Assembly (NCBI RefSeq): GCF_009689005.1 | Contig: NZ_AP021879.1 | Coordinates: 4,484,652-4,548,651, forward strand | DNA: 64,000 bases | Source: Desulfosarcina ovata subsp. ovata | GTDB taxonomy: Bacteria > Desulfobacterota > Desulfobacteria > Desulfobacterales > Desulfosarcinaceae | Reading direction: 5' to 3' | In this document: in pieces, positions 8,641-17,677 of the stretch | How the letters are laid out: each line of letters begins with the position of its first letter | Numbering within the stretch: the stretch's first letter is position 1 | Translations under genes and position numbers: made by a program | Notes under the pieces: generated by a model | The model's database searches: none | Seen by the model: only the letters and a program-made list of their open reading frames with translations | Told to the model about the DNA's origin: nothing

Positions 8641-9041
8641 GAAGTGGCCTCATAACGGGCGCAGACGTTGGTGGTCAGGCCCCCGCGGGAGGTGAAATCG
8701 CCGGTGACCTCCATGAATTTGGGTTTCAGCACCGTCACCAGATCGTCGAGAATCCGGTTGGAAACATGTTCGTAAAACATGCCCACATTGCGGAACTGCA
8801 GCAGGTAGTATTTCAGGGATTTGAGTTCAACGATGAACTGGTCCGGTGTGTAGCGGATGTTGATCGTGCCGAAATCGGGCAGACCGGTCATCGGGCAGAC
8901 CGAGGTGAATTCTGGCTGTGAAATGGTAATCACAATATCGCGTTTGCTCTGGTAGGCATATTCGATGGGATCAAGCATATCGGTGGTCACCACCTCTGGC
9001 TTGTCCACGGTGTAACGAAGGGTATGGTCATAGGATTTCAT
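8637..9041 (-). CDS. queF: NADPH-dependent 7-cyano-7-deazaguanine reductase
   Basis: Short, single-domain QueF (134 residues) that reduces preQ0 to preQ1 in queuosine synthesis. The catalytic motif [16 protein letters not shown] carries Cys49 and the following Asp, and [14 protein letters not shown] is the family's substrate/NADPH motif. The length fits the Bacillus-type subfamily. Upstream is CGGGAGCACGTA before ATG. Confidence 0.93.
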   Translation of the reverse strand: MKSYDHTLRYTVDKPEVVTTDMLDPIEYAYQSKRDIVITISQPEFTSVCPMTGLPDFGTINIRYTPDQFIVELKSLKYYLLQFRNVGMFYEHVSNRILDDLVTVLKPKFMEVTGDFTSRGGLTTNVCARYEATS

Positions 9042-9225
9042 TACGTGCTCCCGTTGATTGGTTTGGCATGCTTATTAATGGATGGGGCAAAGCGTGTCAA
9101 ATGTTCTGTTGTCTCAAAAGGTTTCAAGCGGTGTTAAATGCCGCCGCAAGCCACGGTTGACTTCGGCTATGCTTCCTGTTAACAGGTCTGAATATATACC
9201 AATATAACCAATAAGGCGGGTGCTG

Positions 9226-9417
9226 ATGAGAAAGACGAGTCTGGACGAGCAGATCCTGCGGGCCACCAAGGAGATTGTGGTCAAATTCATTGAGACGGGA
9301 CGGATTTCACCCACGGGATTCCCCGAAGCCTTTAAATCCATCTACCGGTCGGTGGATGAAACCGTCAAGCAGTCCGTGGATGGGGATGTTGCGGACGAAA
9401 GCGGCGGGGAGGCATAA
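9226..9417 (+). CDS. Small conserved hypothetical protein
   Basis: A 63-residue protein with a helical core LDEQILRATKEIVVKFIETG, then RISPTGFPEAFKSIYRSVDETV. I recall similar small proteins in deltaproteobacteria, sometimes loosely named after conjugation proteins; no function is established. I chose ATG 9226 because AAGGCGGG precedes it; a GTG two codons earlier is possible. An AT-rich stretch with near-repeats TATACCAATATAACCAATA lies just upstream and may hold the promoter. Confidence 0.65.
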   Translation: MRKTSLDEQILRATKEIVVKFIETGRISPTGFPEAFKSIYRSVDETVKQSVDGDVADESGGEA

Positions 9418-9505
9418 TCCCTCCCCGGTTCGAGTCATTCTGGCGACATATCAGGCGGTGTAGGAAAAGGTAAACTCGCCGGATTCGGTCATGGCTTCCA
9501 TTTTT

Positions 9506-12211
9506 TCAGTGGGCTTCGGCCCAGTTCCGTCCCTCGGCGATGTTGACCTTCAGGGGCACGGCCAGTTCCCAGACGTTTTCCATCGCTTCGCGTACCAGGG
9601 CTTTGGCCGCTTCGAGTTCCCCGGGCGGTACCTCGAAGATCATTTCGTCATGGACGGAGAGCAGCATGGCGGTTTGCATGCGGTCTTTCCGCAGGGCCCG
9701 GTCCACACGGATCATGGCCAGTTTGATCAAATCGGCGGCCGTTCCCTGGATGGGGGTGTTGATGGCAGTGCGTTCGGCAAACTGGCGCACATTGCGATTG
9801 CTGCTGGCGATGTCGGGCAGTTGCCGGATTCGGCCCAAAAGCGTGCTGGTCCGGCGGGTTTCGTGAGCCTTTTGAATGGTCTGATCGATGAATGCCTTGA
9901 CGCCCTGGTAGCGGGAAAAATAGTGATCGATATAGGTCTGGGCCATTTTGTTGCTGATTTCCAGCTCCCGGGCCAGACCGAAGGCGCTCATCCCGTAAAT
10001 GATCCCGAAGTTGATCGCCTTGGCCTGGCGGCGCAGCTCGTCGGTGACCATCTGAGGAAAGATCTCGAACACTTCGGTGGCCGTTCGCGTATGGATGTCC
10101 TCGTCTTCCTTGAAGGACTGAATCAGGATCGGATCGCCGGAACAGTGGGCCAGGATGCGCAGTTCGATCTGGGAGTAGTCCGCCGAGAGCAGCCGCCAGC
10201 CTTCACGGGGCACGAACGCCTTGCGAATTTCGCGGCCCTCTGCGGTGCGGATGGGGATGTTCTGCAGATTGGGATCGCTGCTGCTCAGCCGCCCGGTGGC
10301 GGCCACGGTCTGGTTGAAAGAGGTGTGGATCCGGCCGGTCTGCGGATGAATTAGATCCAGAAGGGCGTCGGCATAGGTTGATTTCAGCTTGGCCAGGCTG
10401 CGGTGGCGCAGCACCAGGGCCGGCAGTTCATGGCTGCGCGCCAGGGTGGTGAGGACCTCCACGTCGGTGGAGTAGCCGGTTTTTTTCTTGGTTTTCTTCT
10501 GGACCGGCAGTTTGAGCTTTTCGAAGAGAATATGGCCCAGTTGCTGGGAGGAGTTGATATTGAATGTCTCGCCGGCCTGCAGATAAATTTCGCGTTCTAA
10601 CAATTCAAGCTGGCCGGCAAAGGATTTGGAAAGGTCGTGAAGCTTCTCCCGGTCCACGCAGATACCGGTCATTTCCATCTCCAGAAGAACCGGCAGCAGG
10701 GGCATCTCCACATTTTTCATCAGGTCGCTCAATCCGTCCGCTTCCAGTCGCGGAAGGAATATCTCATGGGCCGAGAGAGTGATGTCGGCATCCTCGCAGG
10801 CGTAGGGGATCGCTTTGTCGATCGTCACCTGGTCGAACGTGACCGCGTTTTTGCCTTTTCCGGCGACCTCTTCGTAGCGGATGTTTTTGTGGCCCAGATA
10901 GTCCAAGGCGATCTGATCCAATCCGTGGGCGCGTTTGGCCGGCTCGATCAGGTATGAGGCCACCATGGTGTCGAAGGTCACGCCGGCGAGTTCCACGCCG
11001 TGGCGTCGCAGCACCGCCCAGTCATACTTGATGTTCTGGCCGATTTTTTCAATGGCGGGATCGGCAAGAACCGGCTGCAGGCGGTCCAGGACCGTTTGCA
11101 AGGGGAGCTGCTCGGGGGCTCCCAGGTAGTTGTGCCCCACAGGGATGTACCACGCCTCACCGGGCTTCACGGCGAAGGAGAGGCCGACGAGACGGGCCCG
11201 CATGGGGTCCAGGGCGGTGGTTTCGGTATCCAGGGCAAAGCGCCCGGAGGTTTTCAGACGCTGGATCAGACGGTCCAGCGCAGTGCTGTCCATGATGGCC
11301 GCATAGTGCCGCTGGATGGATTGGTCCTGGTGGGCATATTCCTGTTGGAGTTGCCGGAACTCCAGTTCGGCAAACAGCCGGGTCAGGGCATCGTCATCGG
11401 CATCCTGGGCTTTCAATCGCTGCGGATCGAATTCAATGGGGGCATTCTGATCGATGGTGACCAGTTCACGGCTGAGCAGGGCCTGATCCTTGAACTGAAT
11501 CAGGTTCTGCTTCTGTTTTTTCGCACGAATCGTGTCGATGCCGTCATAGACCCCCTCCATGCTGCCGAAGGTATGGATCAATTTGACCGCTGTTTTCTGA
11601 CCGATTCCCGGGACGCCCGGGATGTTATCCGCCGTATCACCGGAAAATCCCATGACATCGATCATCTGCCGGGGCTCCAGTTCGAAGGCTTGGTCGATGG
11701 CCGCGGTATCGATGACCTTGTCTTTCATGGGGTCCCAGATGGTGCAGTGGGGCGTCACCAGCTGCATGAAGTCCTTGTCTCCGGTGACTATGATCACACG
11801 GAAACCGTTGGCTTCCCCATGGCGGGCCAGTGTACCGATGAGGTCGTCGGCTTCGTAACCGCTCATCTCAAACACCGGAATGTTGAACGCTTCGGTCACT
11901 TTGCGGATCCAGGGCAATTGCTGAACCAGATCTTCGGGCATGGGCGGCCGGTTGGCCTTGTAATCGGCAAAACGTTCGTGACGGAAGGTCGGACCTTTGG
12001 CATCGAAAAACATGGCCACATGGCTGGGGTTGCGATCGGCCATCAGCTTGATCAGCATACGGGTAAAGCCGAATGTTGCGTTGGTGGGCAGCCCGTTGCT
12101 GTTGGACAGCCCCCGAACCGCATGGTAAGCGCGGTAAATATAGGCGCTGCCGTCGATCAGGTAGAGAGTCGGCATTTTACCTGCCGAAGTCGCGTGGGTT
12201 GGCGTTGACAC
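9506..12211 (-). CDS. polA: DNA polymerase I
   Basis: Full-length, 901-residue repair and replication polymerase. The 5' nuclease domain opens with LYLIDGSAYIYRAYHAVRGL. The 3'-5' proofreading domain keeps its first acidic motif in FALDTETTALDP (Asp and Glu present, so proofreading is likely active). The polymerase domain has motif A DYSQIELRILAH, motif B around AINFGIIYGMSAFG and motif C LLSVHDEMIFE. The start is GTG (12211), chosen because AGGAG lies 7 nt upstream; an ATG 12 codons later would also give an intact protein. A large palindrome begins about 17 bp upstream. Confidence 0.95.
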   Translation of the reverse strand: MSTPTHATSAGKMPTLYLIDGSAYIYRAYHAVRGLSNSNGLPTNATFGFTRMLIKLMADRNPSHVAMFFDAKGPTFRHERFADYKANRPPMPEDLVQQLPWIRKVTEAFNIPVFEMSGYEADDLIGTLARHGEANGFRVIIVTGDKDFMQLVTPHCTIWDPMKDKVIDTAAIDQAFELEPRQMIDVMGFSGDTADNIPGVPGIGQKTAVKLIHTFGSMEGVYDGIDTIRAKKQKQNLIQFKDQALLSRELVTIDQNAPIEFDPQRLKAQDADDDALTRLFAELEFRQLQQEYAHQDQSIQRHYAAIMDSTALDRLIQRLKTSGRFALDTETTALDPMRARLVGLSFAVKPGEAWYIPVGHNYLGAPEQLPLQTVLDRLQPVLADPAIEKIGQNIKYDWAVLRRHGVELAGVTFDTMVASYLIEPAKRAHGLDQIALDYLGHKNIRYEEVAGKGKNAVTFDQVTIDKAIPYACEDADITLSAHEIFLPRLEADGLSDLMKNVEMPLLPVLLEMEMTGICVDREKLHDLSKSFAGQLELLEREIYLQAGETFNINSSQQLGHILFEKLKLPVQKKTKKKTGYSTDVEVLTTLARSHELPALVLRHRSLAKLKSTYADALLDLIHPQTGRIHTSFNQTVAATGRLSSSDPNLQNIPIRTAEGREIRKAFVPREGWRLLSADYSQIELRILAHCSGDPILIQSFKEDEDIHTRTATEVFEIFPQMVTDELRRQAKAINFGIIYGMSAFGLARELEISNKMAQTYIDHYFSRYQGVKAFIDQTIQKAHETRRTSTLLGRIRQLPDIASSNRNVRQFAERTAINTPIQGTAADLIKLAMIRVDRALRKDRMQTAMLLSVHDEMIFEVPPGELEAAKALVREAMENVWELAVPLKVNIAEGRNWAEAH

Positions 12212-12227
12212 GATTGAACTCCTGGAT

Positions 12228-12381
12228 TAGTTAGTGCCTATCCAGAAATGGCCAATTTGCCCGATATCTTTGTTGCGCGAAAAATTTTATCCTCGGAATA
12301 TCAACCATATGCCTGTGGTAAAATTTTTCGTGCGCCTTGATCTCGAACAAATTTTCCTATTTCTGGATGGACACTAGTTAG
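12228..12381. repeat. Nested palindromic intergenic element, copy 1
   Basis: Imperfect palindrome between polA and the divergent zinc-ribbon gene. The outer arms share ATCCAGAAAT at both ends in inverted order. The inner arms are GCGCGAAAAATTTTA and TAAAATTTTTCGTGCGC. As in four other places in this window, the left inner arm follows ..TTG and the right inner arm is followed by CGCCTTG. The middle loop holds CATATG. Confidence 0.75.
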
Positions 12382-12458
12382 TATCGTTTCCATGTGATGG
12401 GCGCATGGTAGCACTTTGTTCTTATAACAACAAGATGTCAGCCAGTTAACGGTCAGCC

Positions 12459-12680
12459 ATGAATGAATCTGTCGCTCCAATGAGCCGCCGGCAGCGCCGG
12501 CTCAAGCAACCCAAAATCTGTCATTGCTGTGGAAAGGAATTTCCTTTTTGCTGGACCTGCCGGTGTGGATTTATGATGTGCCAGGAATGCATGTATGAAA
12601 ACGTGTGGGGCCTTTCTTGTAATGGAATCACCTGGCAATGTCCGGATTGCGGTGGCCTCAACGGATTTGGAAACCAGTAG
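12459..12680 (+). CDS. Small cysteine-rich zinc-ribbon protein
   Basis: A 73-residue basic protein with ten cysteines in CHCCGKEF, CWTCRCGFMMCQECM and CPDCGG, consistent with two or three zinc knuckles. It starts at ATG 12459 with no strong SD. Its TAG stop is directly followed by the ATG of the EamA transporter, so the two are coupled. It could be a regulator or a metal-binding partner; I do not recognise the family. Confidence 0.7.
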   Translation: MNESVAPMSRRQRRLKQPKICHCCGKEFPFCWTCRCGFMMCQECMYENVWGLSCNGITWQCPDCGGLNGFGNQ

Positions 12681-13589
12681 ATGCCCCGTTACTTGAAGTC
12701 GGACCTGCTTTGCCTGCTGACGGCCACCATCTGGGGCTTTGCCTTTGTGGCCCAGCGGGTGGGAATGGATCACGTGGGGCCGTTTACCTTCAACGGCATC
12801 CGTTTTCTTTTGGGTGCGTTGGTGTTGGTGCCCTTCATCTGGCGCAACCGCGGACAGTCTGCCCGTCAACCGGCACGCCACTTCCCCGGCAGCCAGCCCA
12901 AGCTGTTGTTCTATGGCAGTCTTGCCGGCCTGGCCCTATTTGGGGGCGCTTCGCTGCAGCAGGTGGGGCTCGTTTACACCACTGCTGGCAATGCCGGATT
13001 TATCACCGGTCTTTATGTGGTGCTCGTCCCCATCATGGGGCTGTTATGGGGGCAGCAGACCAACGCGGGCACTTGGCTGGGCGCCCTGATGGCCGCCATC
13101 GGATTGTATTTGCTCAGTATAAAAAGTGGGTTCACAATTTCTTTCGGTGATTTTCTTGAACTTCTGGGGGCCTTGCTGTGGGCTGCCCATATTCATCTGA
13201 TTGGTTGGGTGTCGCCTAAAACCGACAGCCTGAAATTGGCATTTGTCCAGTTCATGGTGTGCGCCCTGGCCAGTCTGGCCACGGCCGTGGGGATCGAAAC
13301 GGCCAGCGTGGCCAGGGTTGCCGCGGCCTCAACGGCGATCCTGTACGGTGGTGTGCTTTCCGTGGGCGTGGCCTACACCCTGCAAGTGGTTGCCCAGCGC
13401 GACGCCCACCCGGCCCACGCTGCCATTTTGCTTTGCCTGGAGTCGGTCTTTGCTGCGGTGGGAGGGTGGTTGGTTCTTGACGAAGTCATGGCCGGCCGGG
13501 CCATGATCGGCTGTGTGTTGATGTTGGCGGGGATGCTGGTCTCCCAGCTTTACGGGCTGGTGACCCACCGTTCTCAGTCCAACACCTAA
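12681..13589 (+). CDS. EamA/DMT-family transporter
   Basis: A 302-residue inner-membrane protein with about ten hydrophobic segments arranged as two EamA repeats. The first contains LLTATIWGFAFVAQRVGMDH and FNGIRFLLGALVLVPF; the second repeats the pattern with LLGALLWAAHIHLIGWV. The end has the usual ESVFAAVGGWLVLDE. Such proteins export amino acids or metabolites; the substrate cannot be told. It starts immediately after the stop of the zinc-ribbon gene. Confidence 0.88.
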   Translation: MPRYLKSDLLCLLTATIWGFAFVAQRVGMDHVGPFTFNGIRFLLGALVLVPFIWRNRGQSARQPARHFPGSQPKLLFYGSLAGLALFGGASLQQVGLVYTTAGNAGFITGLYVVLVPIMGLLWGQQTNAGTWLGALMAAIGLYLLSIKSGFTISFGDFLELLGALLWAAHIHLIGWVSPKTDSLKLAFVQFMVCALASLATAVGIETASVARVAAASTAILYGGVLSVGVAYTLQVVAQRDAHPAHAAILLCLESVFAAVGGWLVLDEVMAGRAMIGCVLMLAGMLVSQLYGLVTHRSQSNT

Positions 13590-13624
13590 TTTCCACACGT
13601 CATCCCCCATTTTCTGGCAAACGG

Positions 13625-14278
13625 TCAGCTCAGCGCTGCACAGATTGCCGCTGCTGCTGATTCGACAGACAGCGTCGCGGTGTTGAGAATCATGTCGTAA
13701 TTGACCGGATCACTGATGTCACTGTGGAAGTACTTGCGCACAAAGGCCCGACGATCGGATTCGGTCCGCAGCACCCGGCGTCTGGCATCATCTTTTGACA
13801 CCCCGTGGGTTTCGGCGACCCGACTGACGCGGTTTTCCAGGGGGGCGATGATGCGCGTCCGGAAACGGGCTTCCGGAGGCAGGATAAAGTTGGCGCCGCG
13901 CCCCACGATAATGGCCCTGCCGTGCCGGCCGATGGCGCTGATTACCCGCATCAGCACGCGGGAAACCTCGTCCGGCCAGAGGTGCCGGTCACTGATGGCT
14001 GCCGAGACCCAGTCTTCGATCATGGAGACCCCCCTTTCGTCCAGGGTTTGAATCACCCGGGTCGTGGTGTCGGCATTGTCGGCCATGGCATTAATGACCT
14101 GCTGATCAAAAAGATCCAGGCCAAGCCGGTCGGCCACCGCCCGGGCCACCAGTTTTCCACCGCTTCCCGGTTCCCTGGAGAGGGTGATCACGGGCAATGG
14201 CTTTGTTTCTTTTTCTTCTTTCCTGGAAATTTCCCAGCGCCGGACATGCTCTTCGATCATCTGATGAATGGCTTTCAT
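13625..14278 (-). CDS. Cytidylate kinase-like protein
   Basis: A 217-residue P-loop protein of the cytidylate-kinase-like family. After a charged helical N-terminus comes ITLSREPGSGGKLVARAVADRLG, a P-loop variant (GSGGK) near residues 38-42. VGRGANFILP and RVLRTESDRRAFVRKYF follow, the latter resembling the nucleotide-kinase lid. Families like this exist as stand-alone proteins in deltaproteobacteria; whether CMP is the true substrate is unknown. ATG 14278 is preceded by GGAAGGAGACGCC. It converges with the EamA gene. Confidence 0.82.
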   Translation of the reverse strand: MKAIHQMIEEHVRRWEISRKEEKETKPLPVITLSREPGSGGKLVARAVADRLGLDLFDQQVINAMADNADTTTRVIQTLDERGVSMIEDWVSAAISDRHLWPDEVSRVLMRVISAIGRHGRAIIVGRGANFILPPEARFRTRIIAPLENRVSRVAETHGVSKDDARRRVLRTESDRRAFVRKYFHSDISDPVNYDMILNTATLSVESAAAAICAALS

Positions 14279-14578
14279 GGCGTCTCCTTCCGGTTATGGG
14301 TTGACGCATCAACGCTCAAGACGACCCGATGGTTGGGGCGTTTCGGATGCCGCATGGAAGGAGATCGGTAAAGGTCAACAAAGTTGCGATGGCACATTCA
14401 TCAAATATGCGGAAGGCCAGGGAAAAGGGAGCCTCAGCGTTGGGGTGGCGCCTGTACTCAATTGCCGCAAGGTCATCGGGCAAAATGCCTGCCATTGAGA
14501 AAAGTCTATTCAACAATGGCAGGGGTGTCAAGCCGTCAATTGATGGGGACGTCGGATGCAGTCGTTGATAATTGGCTA
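14279..14578. other. Non-coding stretch between two minus-strand genes
   Basis: No convincing gene on either strand: frames here lack start signals and family motifs. It probably holds the promoter of the cytidylate-kinase-like gene. Confidence 0.4.
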
Positions 14579-14739
14579 AGGTTGCCGGAAATAAATAATT
14601 CCTCCATCCTGCTGGTCTTTGTGCCCGTCTACCGCGTTGCCGGCACCGGCACATATTCCCCGATATGCACCGGTGCCGGCGCCTTGTAGACGACCCCAAA
14701 TCCGGCGCGATCTGGGGAATTATTTATTTCCGGCAACCT
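14579..14739. repeat. Nested palindromic element, copy 2, with perfect 24-bp ends
   Basis: The ends (14579-14602 and 14716-14739) are a perfect 24-bp inverted repeat. Inside are GTCTACCGCGTTG, an 11-bp arm GCCGGCACCGG, CACATAT/ATATGCA around the centre, the matching arm CCGGTGCCGGC, then CGCCTTGTAGACGA. The right end supplies the last six codons and TAA of the neighbouring hydrolase gene. Confidence 0.85.
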
Positions 14740-15343
14740 GAATTGACTCGGAAAGGGTTGCTGCCAAGTCATCCAGGAATCCGAAGAAGAAATGATCGGC
14801 GCCTTGGATGATCGTAAACCGGGCATGGCGATTCCATTCGTCAATCATTGGTTGAATCAGGTGTGGTGGGGCGATTTCATCCTCGCTGCCGGTAACCACG
14901 GCGGAGAGGGCCGGCAGGCGGATTTGCGATTTGAATTCCATGAAGGCCACCGGTGGGGAAACCATCGTCAGTTGCCGCACCGATAGTCGATCCTGCAGGG
15001 CCATGGCGTTGACCCAGGTTCCAAACGAATATCCAGAAAGGTGAATTTCGTCAAATCCCTGATCCCTCAGAAAATCGACTGCCGCCACCACATCGTCTTG
15101 CTCTCCGAGACCTTCATCATATGTACCGGTGCTCTTGCCGGTTCCCCGGAAATTAAAGCGCAACGTACCAAAGCCGTGTTTTTGATAGGCGGCAACGATG
15201 GCTTCGACCACGGGATTGAACATGTCACCACCATAAAGGGGGTGGGGATGGGTTACCGCAACGGCACGCGGCGAGCGGTTGGGGCAGTACAATCCATCCA
15301 TCTCCAGTTCGCCGGATGGAAAGCGAATTCTATCTTCTTGCAT
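14720..15343 (-). CDS. Alpha/beta hydrolase
   Basis: A 207-residue hydrolase with the nucleophile elbow GYSFG, the oxyanion region HPHPLYGGDM, FNFRGTGKSTG and the catalytic His in GADHFFFGF; the acid is probably in VTGSEDEIAPP. This pattern matches the small CocE/YfhR-like group that acts on unknown esters. It is last in the prkA-yeaH-spoVR operon, 26 bp after the PrkA-like gene. Its final residues VAGNK and stop are encoded by the end of a palindromic element. Confidence 0.85.
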   Translation of the reverse strand: MQEDRIRFPSGELEMDGLYCPNRSPRAVAVTHPHPLYGGDMFNPVVEAIVAAYQKHGFGTLRFNFRGTGKSTGTYDEGLGEQDDVVAAVDFLRDQGFDEIHLSGYSFGTWVNAMALQDRLSVRQLTMVSPPVAFMEFKSQIRLPALSAVVTGSEDEIAPPHLIQPMIDEWNRHARFTIIQGADHFFFGFLDDLAATLSESIQVAGNK

Positions 15344-15369
15344 GCGGTTTCACCTGTTGTCATCATCCA

Positions 15370-17661
15370 TTACGGTTTCGTGAATTTTCGGGCCAGATCG
15401 TTGTCGATGACGTACATGCAGATCGCCTTGGCACCATGCTCGGTGTAGCGGTAGCGCTTCATCAGGTTATCGATGACAAAGGTGACATCGTCGCGGATTT
15501 TTTGATCGTAGGTTTTGAAATCCTCTTCGGCGTAATCTTTGATTGCCCGCCTGAAATTTTCATTTTCCAGGAAGGGGTCGAGCACTTTCTCCTTAAGATT
15601 GTACTCGTAACGATCTTTTAATGACTGGAACAGGCGGGTCTCGGTGGGGGGAGTGCCCGCCACCATGATCTCCTGGGTCAGGGTGCGTGACGTATACTCT
15701 TTCTGGGTCTCTTTACGAAAGCCCAAAAGCTTGGCCTTTTCCGTCTTTTCGCCCAACAGGCGGCGCTCGAATCCATCGAACAGGTCATCGGTCACGTGAA
15801 CCGTTTCACCGGTGTAATTGCAGGTTTCGACGGCGCCCGGTTCGAAATTGACCGCGAACATATAGTGCAGGATTTCCCGATGGATCTGTTCTTCGTTATA
15901 GTAGTAAAGGGATTCTTTAACTTCCTGAAGAATTGAATAATCATACAGCTGCAACAGCGAATCGAGAAAACCGTCCGGGATGGAGGCTTTCAGTTCCTTC
16001 TGGGCATGGAAAAACTTACACAGCATGGACATGTCGATCAGTTCGCCGGATTTGGCGTAGGTGGTGAAGAAGGAGTTAAAGATTTTGATCGAATCCCGAC
16101 CGGAAATCCCCTGCCGACCTTCATTTTCGGACTCGCTGATGATCCGCCGGCGACGTTTTGCGGTCAGTGCCTTGCGATCCTCCTCCGACAGCCATTCCGG
16201 GATGTGGCCGGTGTAGATCTCCATTTTGAGCAATTGGAGATTCTTGTCGCAATTGCGGTTGTATTTGGCCGGTTCCCTGATCCAGTCCAGCATGGCTTCG
16301 GAGCGTAGGCTCAGCCGTGAGGAGATGATCACCCGGGCAAAGTTGTGCAGAACGCGGGGCAGAAAGCTGTCATCGATACGCGTGCCGAAAATATTCCGGT
16401 AAATTTCGACTTCCGTATTCAGATCCAGTACATAGGGAATGTTGATATAGACGATGCGATCGGAAAAGGATTGGAAATCCTTGATGTTTTTCTTGTCCTC
16501 AGGATTCATCAGAGCCAGAAAGAGCGAACTGACGTTCTCTTCGATGTCTTCGACCTTGTGCAGTCCTTCGCTGATGATGTTGTGAAGCTCGATCAAGCGT
16601 TCAATGTTATGGGATTTGATGTCCATCAGGGCATAGATGCCGTTGTTGGTTTTGGCGTATTGCGAGTAGATATAGCGTACCTGGTTGCTGTCCGAGAAGA
16701 GTCGATTGATCATCCGTTGAAGGTATTCGTTGGAGAGAATGATCTCCTTGACCGGCCGATCCCCCGGAGAGAAAACGCTGATCCCTTTCCCCAGCCGGCG
16801 ATTGAAGGTGTACGGCACGGCATGAATCATCTCGAACACCTTGGCCGTGCTTTTCAGGCGGGCGTAAAGGGCGTCGTACAGGGATCCGCAGATGGTACAG
16901 GGAACCTCGTGAAAAATCCACTCAAAAGCCTTATCGGTGAACAGCGTGTATTTGAATTCATTGTTCTCGAAAAGCTCGTCGAGAAATTGCCGGCGCTGAG
17001 ATTTGGGGATCAGCAGCAACGGGTTGTCATGGCAGGGGCAGGGGACTTCCACATAGTCGCCGTCCGTATCATGGACGGCCATGGAACGGATGGTATCAAA
17101 TTGGCGTTGATCGGGGTTTTGCTGCATCCGGAAAAGACTTTCCAGAATCGATGCGGTTTCGTTGTGTCCCTCACCACGCATCAATTGCCGGCGGTCCAGG
17201 CGCCAGACCGTTTCATAGCGGGTACCGGCTCCGGTATTGGCATATTCCTCAAAGCGTTTCAGAAGATTGTTTAAAAAGGTGCTTTTGCCGCAGCCGTGAG
17301 GGCCATCGAAAATATAGATTTTATTCTGCTGGGCGCCGCTGCGCAATGCCTCGACGTGGTTGACCAGCCGGTTGGCAAACAGCCGGTCGGCGAAAAAAGG
17401 GTGGTCGGCATCCTCGACCAGCAATTGGCTGCAATCATAACTGACATACTGGATCGATTCCGGATCGTTGGGATATTCGTCATGTCCTTCCCCAACGTAT
17501 TCCTTGAACAGGTCGTGGAACACCTGGAACACGTTCCGGATCGTGCCGGTGGGATTATCCAGGACCTCCTGGAGAAACGCCTCGAAAGGAATCGGCTTGC
17601 GATGATTCGATCCGTGCTCGCCGATATCGATTTGCTGCATGGCTTTTTTGATATTGTCCAT
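15370..17661 (-). CDS. Second PrkA-like AAA/serine protein kinase (divergent paralogue)
   Basis: A 763-residue cytosolic ATPase related to PrkA but clearly different from the canonical PrkA encoded upstream. It has the P-loop GPHGCGKST at 120-128, after IYIFD. It also has PrkA-type segments (FSPGDRPVKEIILSNEYLQRM, FLALMNPEDKKNIKDFQSF, YINIPYVLDLNTEVEIYRNIFG) and two cysteine pairs, CPCH and CTIC near residues 210-260, that could bind zinc. The C-terminus resembles the PrkA C-terminal domain (EYNLKEKVLDPFLEN, DDVTFVIDNLMKRY). It follows spoVR by 16 bp in the operon. Phosphorylating activity is assumed from family only. Confidence 0.85.
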   Translation of the reverse strand: MDNIKKAMQQIDIGEHGSNHRKPIPFEAFLQEVLDNPTGTIRNVFQVFHDLFKEYVGEGHDEYPNDPESIQYVSYDCSQLLVEDADHPFFADRLFANRLVNHVEALRSGAQQNKIYIFDGPHGCGKSTFLNNLLKRFEEYANTGAGTRYETVWRLDRRQLMRGEGHNETASILESLFRMQQNPDQRQFDTIRSMAVHDTDGDYVEVPCPCHDNPLLLIPKSQRRQFLDELFENNEFKYTLFTDKAFEWIFHEVPCTICGSLYDALYARLKSTAKVFEMIHAVPYTFNRRLGKGISVFSPGDRPVKEIILSNEYLQRMINRLFSDSNQVRYIYSQYAKTNNGIYALMDIKSHNIERLIELHNIISEGLHKVEDIEENVSSLFLALMNPEDKKNIKDFQSFSDRIVYINIPYVLDLNTEVEIYRNIFGTRIDDSFLPRVLHNFARVIISSRLSLRSEAMLDWIREPAKYNRNCDKNLQLLKMEIYTGHIPEWLSEEDRKALTAKRRRRIISESENEGRQGISGRDSIKIFNSFFTTYAKSGELIDMSMLCKFFHAQKELKASIPDGFLDSLLQLYDYSILQEVKESLYYYNEEQIHREILHYMFAVNFEPGAVETCNYTGETVHVTDDLFDGFERRLLGEKTEKAKLLGFRKETQKEYTSRTLTQEIMVAGTPPTETRLFQSLKDRYEYNLKEKVLDPFLENENFRRAIKDYAEEDFKTYDQKIRDDVTFVIDNLMKRYRYTEHGAKAICMYVIDNDLARKFTKP

Positions 17662-17677
17662 GTGCTGCCTTATACCG

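Noticed and set aside
9420..9440. GGTTCGAGTC resembling a tRNA T-arm
   Set aside because: No matching acceptor, D- or anticodon arms around it.
9451..9501. 16-codon minus-strand ORF (MEAMTESGEFTFSYTA) just after polA
   Set aside because: No SD and nothing to regulate downstream on that strand; too short to support.
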